DNA of 9,078 nucleotides from JAEDES01 sp964470055 (GTDB lineage Bacteria > Bacillota_I > Bacilli_A > RF39 > UBA660). Location: assembly GCA_964470055.1 (NCBI GenBank), contig CAYXZZ010000052.1:1-9078 (forward strand), given 5' to 3'. The translations under genes and the position numbers were made by a program. Below the pieces are notes generated by a model that had not been told where the DNA came from, searched no databases, and saw only the letters and a list, made by a program, of their open reading frames with translations. Of the stretch, positions 1-5,948 are shown piece by piece (the stretch's first letter is position 1; each line of letters opens with the position of its first letter).

Positions 1-440
1 TCTAAATGTAATTCATTTCCTTCTCCATCTAATGAAAGTGAGGCATCAATACTAACTTCCGTTCTAATCTTTTTATTTTTTCTTAAAAACATTAATATTT
101 CATTGTCTATACAACGTGAGGCGTATGTTGCAAGCTTGATGTTTTTATCTTTACTAAAGGTGTTTATTCCTTTTATTAAACCGATGGTACCAATACTTAC
201 TAAGTCTTCTAGATCAACACCAGTATTTTCATATTTTTTAGCAAGAAAAACTACTAGACGAAGATTATGTTCTATGAGAATGTCTTTGGCTTTTAAATCA
301 CCATCATCTTTTAGAGTAATATAATAGTCTTCCATTTCTTTTGATAAAGGTTCTGGGAGCATATCTGTTGCGCCAACATAGAAAATGCTTCCAACTTTAA
401 TAAATAGACTTTTAATAAATTCAATAATTTTTTTTAACAT
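1..440 (-). CDS. sigE: Sporulation sigma factor pro-sigma-E, 3'-truncated by window edge
   Basis: Sigma-E directs early mother-cell transcription during sporulation and is made as an inactive, membrane-associated precursor. 146 codons are visible (B. subtilis SigE is about 239 aa), so the region 4 DNA-binding part lies outside the window. Residues 1-20 (MLKKIIEFIKSLFIKVGSIF) are a short amphipathic pro-sequence, followed by YVGATDMLPEPLS, which corresponds to the conserved YYIGGSEALPPPLS. Region 2 is unmistakable: LIEHNLRLVV (55-64), ENTG (71-74), DLVSIGTIGLIK (79-90), LATYASRCIDNEIL (103-116). KIRTEVSIDASL (124-135) is closer to sigma-E than to sigma-K, and the overlapping upstream spoIIGA supports sigE. 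The start is ATG 438-440 after AAGGAGG (445-451). It overlaps the end of spoIIGA by 7 bases, so translational coupling is likely. The identity is firm; the exact pro-peptide cleavage site is not visible. Confidence 0.95.
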   Translation of the reverse strand, partial: MLKKIIEFIKSLFIKVGSIFYVGATDMLPEPLSKEMEDYYITLKDDGDLKAKDILIEHNLRLVVFLAKKYENTGVDLEDLVSIGTIGLIKGINTFSKDKNIKLATYASRCIDNEILMFLRKNKKIRTEVSIDASLSLDGEGNELHL

Positions 441-1207
441 AATTCCTCCTTAAATGTATTTGGTAATATACAGGTTGCTCCATTAAGGGAGAATTTATCT
501 TTACTTAGACCAATGAGACAATTTTTAAATTCTTTGTCATTTATTACTACTTTATCTGGTAAGATACAAGGTATTACACCTTCAGTATTTAGGGCTTTAT
601 ATGGTACATAAATTAATCTTTTTCGTTTATATTCTAATGGTTCATCAACTAGAATAATTGATCTTTTTTTATATGGGTCGGTTAAAGTATTTCCAGTATC
701 TAAAATGGCTTCTAAAACATATTTATTATCATTTAAATAGATTTCAATCTTATATTTGTGAGAGAGTGTAATTTTATAAGAAAAATGCTCTTTAATGTAT
801 AAATATATAGTTATTGGGGATACAAAAATAATTAAGATAATGTTTAGAATGTAGCCATTTTTTATGAAAACTAGGCCGGTATTTTTATACGTAAATGTTA
901 TATCTAAAAGGTAGAGAGTGCCTCCGAGAATGATACTTAATATATAAAAATATGTAAGATTTTTTAAAAGTTCTTTTTTTCCAAATGTTATAAAAATAAT
1001 TAAAATACTTAAAAAGACTTTATATAAAAATAATTCTAGTGATGATAATTAAAAAAAGAGAAATATTAGTGATATTGTACCAATAAGACTACCTAATAAT
1101 AATCTTTTTAATGAAACGACTCTTTTTAATATTTTTGAGGTACCAAAGAGTAATAAAAAATCAAAGAAAAAATTAATTATAAAGACAAAGTCTAAGTATA
1201 TTTTCAT
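434..1207 (-). pseudogene. spoIIGA: spoIIGA, pro-sigma-E processing aspartic peptidase, interrupted by an in-frame TAA
   Basis: SpoIIGA is a polytopic membrane aspartic peptidase that removes the sigma-E pro-sequence. From ATG 1205-1207 (SD GGTGAT, 5-base spacing) the product begins MKIYLDFVFIINFFFDFLLL, the family's N-terminus, and runs 52 codons to a TAA at 1049-1051. The same frame then stays open for 204 more codons to a TAA at 434-436: hydrophobic segments, ITFGKKELLKNL, then the catalytic motif ILDTGNTLTDP (Asp about residue 170) and the substrate-side motifs YVPYKAL, GVIPCILPDKV and CLIGLS. The full frame would be 257 codons (B. subtilis about 309 aa). The stop falls in the loop after the second membrane helix. 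No ATG, GTG or TTG codon lies in frame after it, so the peptidase half cannot easily be made on its own. A single-base change of TAA to AAA, CAA, GAA or TTA would restore the gene; a one-base indel would not. It could be a true null, a strain polymorphism or an assembly error. Confidence 0.88.
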
Positions 1208-1233
1208 GATATCACCAAGACTATGATACAAAG

Positions 1234-1258
1234 AAAAAAACGACTTATATGTCGTTTT
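1234..1258 (-). terminator. Rho-independent terminator after the 104-aa membrane protein gene
   Basis: An 8-bp perfect stem (AAAACGAC 1237-1244 with GTCGTTTT 1251-1258, 6-base loop) is followed on the minus strand by a run of seven T. It lies 9 bases beyond the stop of the minus-strand gene at 1268-1582 and only about 30 bases before the spoIIGA start. Confidence 0.75.
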
Positions 1259-1267
1259 GTTGGATAA

Positions 1268-1582
1268 TTAAAATTTCTTTTTACTAATGAATATTTTTAT
1301 AATGTATGATAAGAAAATAATCATAATTACTATAAATATCCAGTCTAGGATAGTTGAGACAACTCCATTTGTATATTTATGGATTATTGCGATAATACTT
1401 TCAGGAATATATTTACCAATTAATGCCGCAACATCTTTAAGACCAATATTGTATTTAATAAAAGTTAGGATTCTTAGGAGAATATCAAATATGGCGATAA
1501 AGAAAACAAATGATGAGAATCTTCTAAAAAACATTATTACTAGTAATACTAAAACTATAAAAACAATTAAATCAATATACAT
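1268..1582 (-). CDS. Small membrane protein of unknown function (104 aa)
   Basis: I do not recognise the family. The product is very hydrophobic: membrane segments at about residues 3-18, 23-43 and 79-98, with a more polar middle (IGLKDVAALIGKYIPESI, about 46-63) and a basic end (SKKKF). The start is ATG 1580-1582 after AGAGGTG (about 6 bases upstream). It lies between a DUF421 gene and spoIIGA on the same strand, with 67 bases to the upstream gene and its own terminator at 1234-1258. The context hints at a sporulation or envelope role, but nothing in the sequence shows one. A plus-strand open frame covers the same bases; it lacks a comparable ribosome site and reads as a shadow. Confidence 0.65.
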   Translation of the reverse strand: MYIDLIVFIVLVLLVIMFFRRFSSFVFFIAIFDILLRILTFIKYNIGLKDVAALIGKYIPESIIAIIHKYTNGVVSTILDWIFIVIMIIFLSYIIKIFISKKKF

Positions 1583-1649
1583 TAATTACACCTCTATTCT
1601 TAGTTATTATTTTAACATAAGAGAGTGAGGTTTGCTAGAGAAAAATTGT

Positions 1650-2363
1650 TTATTCTAAAACATTTGACGGTTTAATATTCTCGTCTTTTTTGTATATATT
1701 TAGAGTATTGTTGGAATATGTGGCAAGTAAAATGTTTTCATAGGTTGCAAAGCCTTTAATTTTTAATTCTTTGATAAACCATTCATAAGAGCGATCTGTT
1801 TCAGTAATGTTTTCTTTCATTATGTTTCCATCAATAATAATATTGGCTGATAGCGATTCTTTTTCTTTTTTTAAATTAAGGTCCTTTTTAGTTGGCTTTT
1901 TATACTCATCTTTTGGAAGGAAACTTATTTTTCCATTTGCTTCCATAATGGCATAGGAAATTTCATTTAAGTCAAAATAACCAGCGTTACGTGTTTGTTC
2001 TAAAAAGTCGTTAATATCTATATTTAGTTTTTTTAGGGCTTTGTAGTCAATTTTTCCTTCTTGCATAATGATTGTTGGAATACCAAAGAAAAGACGTCTT
2101 AAAGTCATGCTTTTCATTGTTAAATAAGAGATTAGGTAACCTAAAATTCCAAATGTTAGGATTGCGACGACCCCATTTATTAATTGGTTTTCTAGAACTA
2201 AAATCATTTCAGCAGTAAAATTCCCAATAGAAATTCCAATACAATAGTCAAAGAGACTTAATTCTGATACTTGCTTTTTCCCAAGGATTTTTGTTGCGAT
2301 AAAAAGTGTTACTAAACTTACTATACTTCTAGGAATAATGCTTAATGCTTCTTGTATGTCCAT
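1650..2363 (-). CDS. DUF421 (YetF-like) membrane protein
   Basis: The product (237 aa) has the standard DUF421 layout: three membrane helices (about 8-27, 40-57, 62-83) and then a soluble YetF C-terminal domain. Signature stretches are ILGKKQVSELSLFDY (26-40), GISIGNFTAEM (43-53), the region around PTIIMQEGKIDY (96-107), LEQTRNAGYF (121-130) and YAIMEANGKISFLP (137-150). Family members of this length occur in several copies in spore-forming Bacilli; some are linked to spore inner-membrane properties, but the molecular function is not settled. I chose ATG 2361-2363 because GGTGATATT sits directly before it, the same pattern as at spoIIGA. A longer frame to 2408 would add 15 residues that are encoded by a leader hairpin and have no SD. 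It lies just downstream of the terminator at 2410-2431, so it is probably transcribed from its own promoter, which I cannot assign with confidence. Confidence 0.9.
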   Translation of the reverse strand: MDIQEALSIIPRSIVSLVTLFIATKILGKKQVSELSLFDYCIGISIGNFTAEMILVLENQLINGVVAILTFGILGYLISYLTMKSMTLRRLFFGIPTIIMQEGKIDYKALKKLNIDINDFLEQTRNAGYFDLNEISYAIMEANGKISFLPKDEYKKPTKKDLNLKKEKESLSANIIIDGNIMKENITETDRSYEWFIKELKIKGFATYENILLATYSNNTLNIYKKDENIKPSNVLE

Positions 2364-2380
2364 AATATCACCAATAATAG

Positions 2381-2403
2381 TATTTTCTTTTTTTAAGAAA
2401 ATA
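2381..2403 (-). repeat. Perfect 9-bp inverted repeat in the leader of the DUF421 gene
   Basis: TATTTTCTT (2381-2389) and AAGAAAATA (2395-2403) are perfectly complementary with a 5-base loop. The element sits between the upstream terminator and the SD of the DUF421 gene. There is no T-run after it on the minus strand, so it is not an ordinary terminator; a leader hairpin or a protein-binding dyad is possible. Confidence 0.5.
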
Positions 2404-2409
2404 TGCAAG

Positions 2410-2431
2410 AAAAAAAGACCTTTTAAAGGCC
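2410..2431 (-). terminator. Rho-independent terminator of the surface protein gene
   Basis: On the minus strand a stem of GGCCTT paired with AAGGTC (one G-T pair, very short loop) is followed by seven T (2410-2416). It begins 5 bases after the stop codon of the surface protein gene at 2437. Confidence 0.8.
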
Positions 2432-2436
2432 CTTTA

Positions 2437-3759
2437 TTAATTGAATCTACGTTTTTTAATTGTATATCCTAATCCTACTGTTGCGATAAGGATTGCAACT
2501 ATTGTACCGTATAAACTGATATCAGATGTATTAGGGTTTGTTGTGGTATCAGTTTCTTCTTCACGAAGTTGAACTAATTTCATATATACAGTTGTATTTT
2601 CTGTAAATGGTTCTGTCATGTCATATACTTGAGTACATTCTTTGTCAGAATAGAAATTATCGAATGCATAGCCACTACCACTTAAGGTTTCAGCTAAATC
2701 TTTTTCTAAATTAGTCAAATCTTCGGCAGTGAAAGCAAAACCTACTGGCAACTCGATACTTTCTTCTTCACCTTCTACTGCGAATGTAAGAGTTATAGTT
2801 TTTACTACTGCATCTTCACTGAATGTAGTTTCATCAATATTTTCAACTGCATCTTTGTTATATTGTACTACAGTTACATCACTTGCTGAAGTATTTGCTC
2901 CACCATTTGTACCTGTTTCAATACTTTCAACTTTACCACCATTTACAGTGATTGATGCGTCTGAAATAGTACCATTAACTGTACTGTCAGTAGTTTCTCC
3001 TCCAGCGTAGATTGTTCCAACTGTTCCACCTTCTACAACAACACTTGCAGAATCAACAGATCCACGGTTAACACTTTGTACTGTTCCAATATTTCCATCG
3101 TTGATAGTTACTTGTGTAGTTCCAGTATATCCATTTGCTCCACCCGCTGTTAAGATAGCAGTTTCTTGGTTTCCACCATTTACAGTGATTGATGTTTCTC
3201 CAATATAATTGTAGCCCATTCCTCCACCATAAATGTATTTTGTTAATGTACCATCATTGATAGTGATAGTTGCAGATTCTACTCTTGTTGTTGATTCTTT
3301 TGCATCTCCATCATAGTTATGAGTTTTTTCTTCTGCTGTTGGTGCGTCAAAGAATCCACTTGCAACTCCTCCACCATATACGCTTTTTAATGTACCACCA
3401 TTGATAACAATTGTCGCAGTTCCTACACTACTTTTGTGTAAACCACCACCTACAATTGCATATAGTTGTCCACCTTCCATTGTGATTTTTGTGTTAACTG
3501 TTGTACTATTGTCATTGTGTGTACCACCAAAAATCCAAGCGTCAGCAGGAAGTTCCATTGAACCACCAGCCCAAGTAACTAATGCTCCCATACCTTCAGT
3601 AGTTGGAGCAGTTACTGTTAGCTCTACACCATTGGCAATTAAAACAGTTTCTTCACCAACAACAAGTTTTGTTGGTTCTGCATCAGCTGCGAATACATTT
3701 GGAATAAATAATGCTGTCGCAACTAATAACGTTATTAAAAATAACATCTTCTTTTTCAT
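2437..3759 (-). CDS. Sortase-anchored repeat surface protein with NPNTSD sorting signal
   Basis: A 440-aa secreted, wall-anchored protein. Order of parts: signal peptide (MKKK, hydrophobic core, likely cleavage near VFAA at 22-25); a linker; about eight imperfect glycine-rich repeats (about 85-297) of the type TITVNGGxxxxVYGGG, which suggest a beta-solenoid; a domain at about 320-396 ending GYAFDNFYSDKECTQVYDM...TENTTVYMKLV, which matches the InlB B-repeat (Flg_new, Listeria-Bacteroides repeat) pattern; a Thr-rich stretch; then NPNTSD (408-413), a membrane helix (about 415-433) and KKRR (435-438). The last three are a sorting signal, but with NPxT instead of LPxT. It is divergent from a class B-like sortase gene, its probable anchoring enzyme. 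The start is ATG 3757-3759 after AAAGGAG (3770-3776); promoter at 3800-3828; terminator at 2410-2431. The ligand is unknown; adhesion is a guess from architecture. Confidence 0.92.
   Translation of the reverse strand: MKKKMLFLITLLVATALFIPNVFAADAEPTKLVVGEETVLIANGVELTVTAPTTEGMGALVTWAGGSMELPADAWIFGGTHNDNSTTVNTKITMEGGQLYAIVGGGLHKSSVGTATIVINGGTLKSVYGGGVASGFFDAPTAEEKTHNYDGDAKESTTRVESATITINDGTLTKYIYGGGMGYNYIGETSITVNGGNQETAILTAGGANGYTGTTQVTINDGNIGTVQSVNRGSVDSASVVVEGGTVGTIYAGGETTDSTVNGTISDASITVNGGKVESIETGTNGGANTSASDVTVVQYNKDAVENIDETTFSEDAVVKTITLTFAVEGEEESIELPVGFAFTAEDLTNLEKDLAETLSGSGYAFDNFYSDKECTQVYDMTEPFTENTTVYMKLVQLREEETDTTTNPNTSDISLYGTIVAILIATVGLGYTIKKRRFN
2869..3507 (-). repeat. Region coding for the glycine-rich beta-solenoid-like repeats
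   Basis: The segment encodes repeated units centred on [I/V]x[I/V]NGG or INDG followed by VYGGG-type turns: ITMEGG (92-97), IVINGG (117-122), ITINDG (165-170), ITVNGG (191-196), VTINDG (217-222), VVVEGG (240-245), ITVNGG (270-275). Unit length varies between about 22 and 48 residues. At DNA level the plus-strand string CCACCATTTACAGTGATTGATG occurs at about 2937 and again at about 3175, a remnant of duplication; most other units have diverged. Confidence 0.8.
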
Positions 3760-3799
3760 TTTATCCTTACTCCTTTCTATAGATCCTCTCTATGATTTA

Positions 3800-3828
3800 A
3801 ATATACATTATTTGTATTAAATTTGCAA
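3800..3828 (-). promoter_or_regulatory. Vegetative-type promoter of the surface protein gene
   Basis: On the minus strand, TTGCAA (3823-3828) and TATATT (3800-3805) are separated by exactly 17 bases, a good sigma-A-like match. The start codon lies about 40 bases downstream, after AAAGGAG. Confidence 0.7.
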
Positions 3829-3836
3829 TAGAAAAA

Positions 3837-3862
3837 AATGTCTTTTTTAGTCAGTAGACATT
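3837..3862. repeat. Inverted repeat between the divergent surface protein and sortase promoters
   Basis: AATGTCT (3837-3843) and AGACATT (3856-3862) are perfect complements with a 12-base spacer. The element lies upstream of both -35 regions. It could be a shared operator, or a hairpin followed by T on the minus strand that blocks antisense transcription. Confidence 0.4.
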
Positions 3863-3894
3863 ACTAGATTTTTATTTTTAATTTCTCCTTATTG

Positions 3895-3903
3895 TGTTAT
3901 AAT
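3895..3903 (+). promoter_or_regulatory. Extended -10 promoter of the sortase gene
   Basis: TGTTATAAT is a perfect TATAAT (3898-3903) with the TGn extension. The -35 region around 3875-3880 is only T-rich. Transcription would begin about base 3910, giving a leader of about 15 bases that contains AGAGGTGA (3911-3918). Confidence 0.65.
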
Positions 3904-3924
3904 CGATGATAGAGGTGATTTAGA

Positions 3925-4821
3925 TTGCTACATCTTTTTAAGAAAAAAGAAAAGAAATTGACAAGATCTGAATATCAGTCGCAACAAAGAAAAACTAAAA
4001 AGAGAACGAGACTTAGACCCTGGGCATTTACCTTACTTTGTTTAATATTTGGAACGATATTGATTATAAATTTGGGCATTATTTTTAATTGGGGAAAAGA
4101 TAATAAAAAAATAAATGAATTAGAAAAGGAAATTGAAGAGGTTGTTGAAGTTAAGGAGATTGATGATGAGGGAGAAGTTATTAATCCTCCAGCGGAAGAT
4201 CCTGAAAGTGACTATTGGTATTATGTAAAGGTGCCTTTTCAAGATGTTGACTTTACACAATTATTAGAAAAAAATTCTGATACTGTTGGGTATATTAATG
4301 TTAAGGGGACTAATATTAATTATCCAATTGTTCAAACTACTAATAATGATTATTATTTAACACATGCTTTTGATAAAAGTAAAAATGATGCAGGTTGGGT
4401 TTATTTAGATTATAGAAATGATAAAGAGTTTAATGATGATAATACGATTATTTATGGACATGGGCGGCTTAATAAAACAGTGTTTGGTTCTTTAAAAAAC
4501 TTACTGACAAAAAGTTGGCAAAGTGATAAAGATAATTATGTAATTACTATTTCTACTCCTAGTATGAATTATGTTTATCAGATATTTTCGATTTATACAA
4601 TTGAAAGTGAAACTTATTATATTACACCTAAGTTTAGTGATACTGCTAAAAAGATAACGTGGCTTAATACAATGAAAGAAAGAAATACTTCAACTATTCA
4701 AACGGAATTGAATGAATATGATAAAGTTATTACACTTTCAACTTGTTTAAATGATGATGGATGGCGAATTGTAGTTCATGCGAAATTAATTAAGCAACAA
4801 TACAAAGAAACTGCTAGTTGA
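3925..4821 (+). CDS. Class B-like sortase (membrane transpeptidase)
   Basis: Sortases cleave a sorting signal on exported proteins and join the new C-terminus to the cell envelope. The 298-aa product has a basic cytoplasmic N-terminus (KKKEKKLTR...RKTKKRTRLR), one membrane helix (about 34-54), a charged, probably helical stalk (59-84) and a catalytic domain (about 100-290). The catalytic residues are visible: His179 in IIYGHGR, Cys274 in TLSTC, Arg281 in DDGWRIVVHAKL. Other family signatures are VGYINVKGTNINYPIVQ (121-137), the YYLTH motif (143-147) and KTVFGSLKN (184-192). The order and the GW-R ending resemble class B (SrtB) enzymes, which use NPxT-type signals; this fits the divergent NPNTSD protein. 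The start is TTG 3925-3927, chosen because AGAGGTGA lies 7 bases before it. The stop TGA sits in the loop of the terminator hairpin. Class assignment is by eye. Confidence 0.92.
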   Translation: MLHLFKKKEKKLTRSEYQSQQRKTKKRTRLRPWAFTLLCLIFGTILIINLGIIFNWGKDNKKINELEKEIEEVVEVKEIDDEGEVINPPAEDPESDYWYYVKVPFQDVDFTQLLEKNSDTVGYINVKGTNINYPIVQTTNNDYYLTHAFDKSKNDAGWVYLDYRNDKEFNDDNTIIYGHGRLNKTVFGSLKNLLTKSWQSDKDNYVITISTPSMNYVYQIFSIYTIESETYYITPKFSDTAKKITWLNTMKERNTSTIQTELNEYDKVITLSTCLNDDGWRIVVHAKLIKQQYKETAS

Positions 4822-4836
4822 TAGCAGTTCTTTTTT
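4809..4836 (+). terminator. Terminator at the convergent sortase/spoIVB ends
   Basis: AACTGCTA (4809-4816) pairs perfectly with TAGCAGTT (4822-4829) around a 5-base loop holding the sortase stop codon; six T follow (4831-4836). The T-run also overlaps the spoIVB stop (4835-4837). The minus-strand side has only TTTCTTTG after the stem, so it may also serve spoIVB, less well. Confidence 0.85.
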
Positions 4837-5818
4837 AGTTTTCTCCTTCTTCTAGCATTGTTGTAATAAAAATACCATATCCTTTCGTAGGATCATTTAC
4901 GATAACATAGTTTACTGCACCTATTAGTTTATTATTCTGAATGATTGGGGAACCTGACATTCCCTGTATTACTCCTCCTGTTTTTTCTAATAATCTTTTG
5001 TCTGTTATTTCAAATAAAATGTTTTTGGTTTTACTATCTGTATTAATCTTTAAGATGTTGATTTTGAAATCTTCGACTTTATCTTTTTCAATTACAGTTC
5101 TAATAGTTGCTTCACCGGTAGTAACAGTTTTACTTTCTCCTATTTCTATTGTTTTTGTCGTATCTATTTCTTCTGTATAAGTACCGTAAATTCCTGTAGT
5201 ATCATTTTCTTTTATTTCTCCATAAACTTCTGTTTTGTTGTAAGAGGTATTTTTCTCTCCGGCACTACCTACTTTACTTTTTTCAATACTTGAAACTGTT
5301 GCTTCATAGATTTTTCCGTTTTTAATTTCAAATTTTGAGGCAGTTTTCGATTCAAGTATTTCATGACCTAGGGAACCAAATATTCTAGTTTCTGGGTCAA
5401 TATATGATAGTGTCCCTACTCCATTTATTTTGTCTTTTACGTATAATCCGGTTTTAAGAACCTCATCACTTCCAAGTTTAATTGTTAAACTAATATCTTT
5501 TTCATTATTATTACGTAAGACTTTGAAGTTTAATGTAGAATTAGTTGCGCTATTTATAACATCAACCATTGTGTTTATTGTATCCACTTTAGTATCATTT
5601 ACTGATATGATAATGTCTCCAAGTTTGAAACCGGCTTCTTTGGCTATTTTTTTATTGTCTACATCATAATAACCAACGACTAGAACACCTTTGGAATTCA
5701 CTTCTATACCAATTGTTTCTCCTCCTGGAATAACCTGTTGTGAATAAGCAAATGTAGAAAGTGGCATAATAAGAAGGATTAATATGAATATTTTTAAAAT
5801 TGAATTTTTAATTTTCAA
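4835..5818 (-). CDS. spoIVB: SpoIVB, forespore signalling serine peptidase (S55 family)
   Basis: SpoIVB is made in the forespore, crosses into the intermembrane space and cleaves SpoIVFA, which lets SpoIVFB process pro-sigma-K. The 327-aa product (B. subtilis about 426) has an N-terminal membrane/signal helix (about 5-24), the QVIPGGETIGIEV stretch (27-39), a PDZ domain (about 40-115, with AGFKLGDIIISVN) and the S55 peptidase domain. Catalytic residues, numbered from the TTG start: His152 in GSLGHEI, Asp273 in ITDKRLL, Ser288 in IQGMSGSPI. The C-terminal NDPTKGYGIFI is also typical. I chose TTG 5816-5818, 7 bases after GAGGTG (5825-5830); the longer GTG start at 5827 lies inside the SD. The gene is divergent from the 6000-6689 gene. 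Neither recN nor spo0A, its usual neighbours, is next to it. The smaller size suggests shortened linkers, not a truncation. Confidence 0.96.
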   Translation of the reverse strand: MKIKNSILKIFILILLIMPLSTFAYSQQVIPGGETIGIEVNSKGVLVVGYYDVDNKKIAKEAGFKLGDIIISVNDTKVDTINTMVDVINSATNSTLNFKVLRNNNEKDISLTIKLGSDEVLKTGLYVKDKINGVGTLSYIDPETRIFGSLGHEILESKTASKFEIKNGKIYEATVSSIEKSKVGSAGEKNTSYNKTEVYGEIKENDTTGIYGTYTEEIDTTKTIEIGESKTVTTGEATIRTVIEKDKVEDFKINILKINTDSKTKNILFEITDKRLLEKTGGVIQGMSGSPIIQNNKLIGAVNYVIVNDPTKGYGIFITTMLEEGEN

Positions 5819-5833
5819 AAAAATCACCTCTTT

Positions 5834-5849
5834 TACTGTTACTACAGTA
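5834..5849. promoter_or_regulatory. 6-4-6 dyad in the spoIVB leader
   Basis: TACTGT (5834-5839) and ACAGTA (5844-5849) form a perfect 6-bp inverted repeat with a 4-base centre. It lies between the candidate -10 and the SD of spoIVB, about where transcription should start, so it could be an operator or a 5' leader hairpin. No regulator is identifiable from it. Confidence 0.45.
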
Positions 5850-5854
5850 TTATG
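5848..5854 (-). promoter_or_regulatory. Candidate forespore-sigma -10 element of spoIVB
   Basis: The minus strand reads CATAATA here, fitting the CATWHTA form of sigma-G -10 elements, and spoIVB is a sigma-G/sigma-F target in B. subtilis. I cannot find a convincing -35 at 17-18 bases in the surrounding AT-rich DNA, so this is tentative. Confidence 0.35.
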
Positions 5855-5948
5855 TTTTACGATATTTATATTTTTATTTTAATAAAATTTTTCCAATGAT
5901 ATTTTTGGTAAAAATATTGTAAATTATGTAATTTATTTGACAAGTTAA

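Noticed and set aside
103..324. Plus-strand open frame of 73 codons
   Set aside because: It lies antisense to the conserved region 2 of sigE, has no SD and no recognisable product.
1..440. Sigma-K instead of sigma-E
   Set aside because: LIEHNLRLV also occurs in sigma-K, but the LPEPLS context, KIRTEVSIDASL and the overlapping upstream spoIIGA favour sigma-E.
1049..1060. Frameshift in the T7 run as the cause of the spoIIGA break
   Set aside because: The frames before and after the TAA are the same. Removing or adding one base in the run would put the downstream peptidase half out of frame, so a substitution is the simpler explanation.
2869..3507. CRISPR-like array from repeated DNA strings
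   Set aside because: The repeats are irregular in spacing, lie in frame in one open reading frame and are conserved as protein motifs, not as DNA.
3401..3820. Plus-strand open frame opposite the surface protein gene
   Set aside because: It mirrors the repeat-coding strand, lacks an SD, and the minus-strand product has a full signal peptide, repeats and sorting signal.
4819..4824. Mycoplasma-type code with TGA as tryptophan
   Set aside because: The sortase ends in TGA followed at once by TAG, so it says nothing either way. No other gene needs TGA as a sense codon, and TGG is used for Trp throughout. The spoIIGA stop is TAA, which no such code would rescue.
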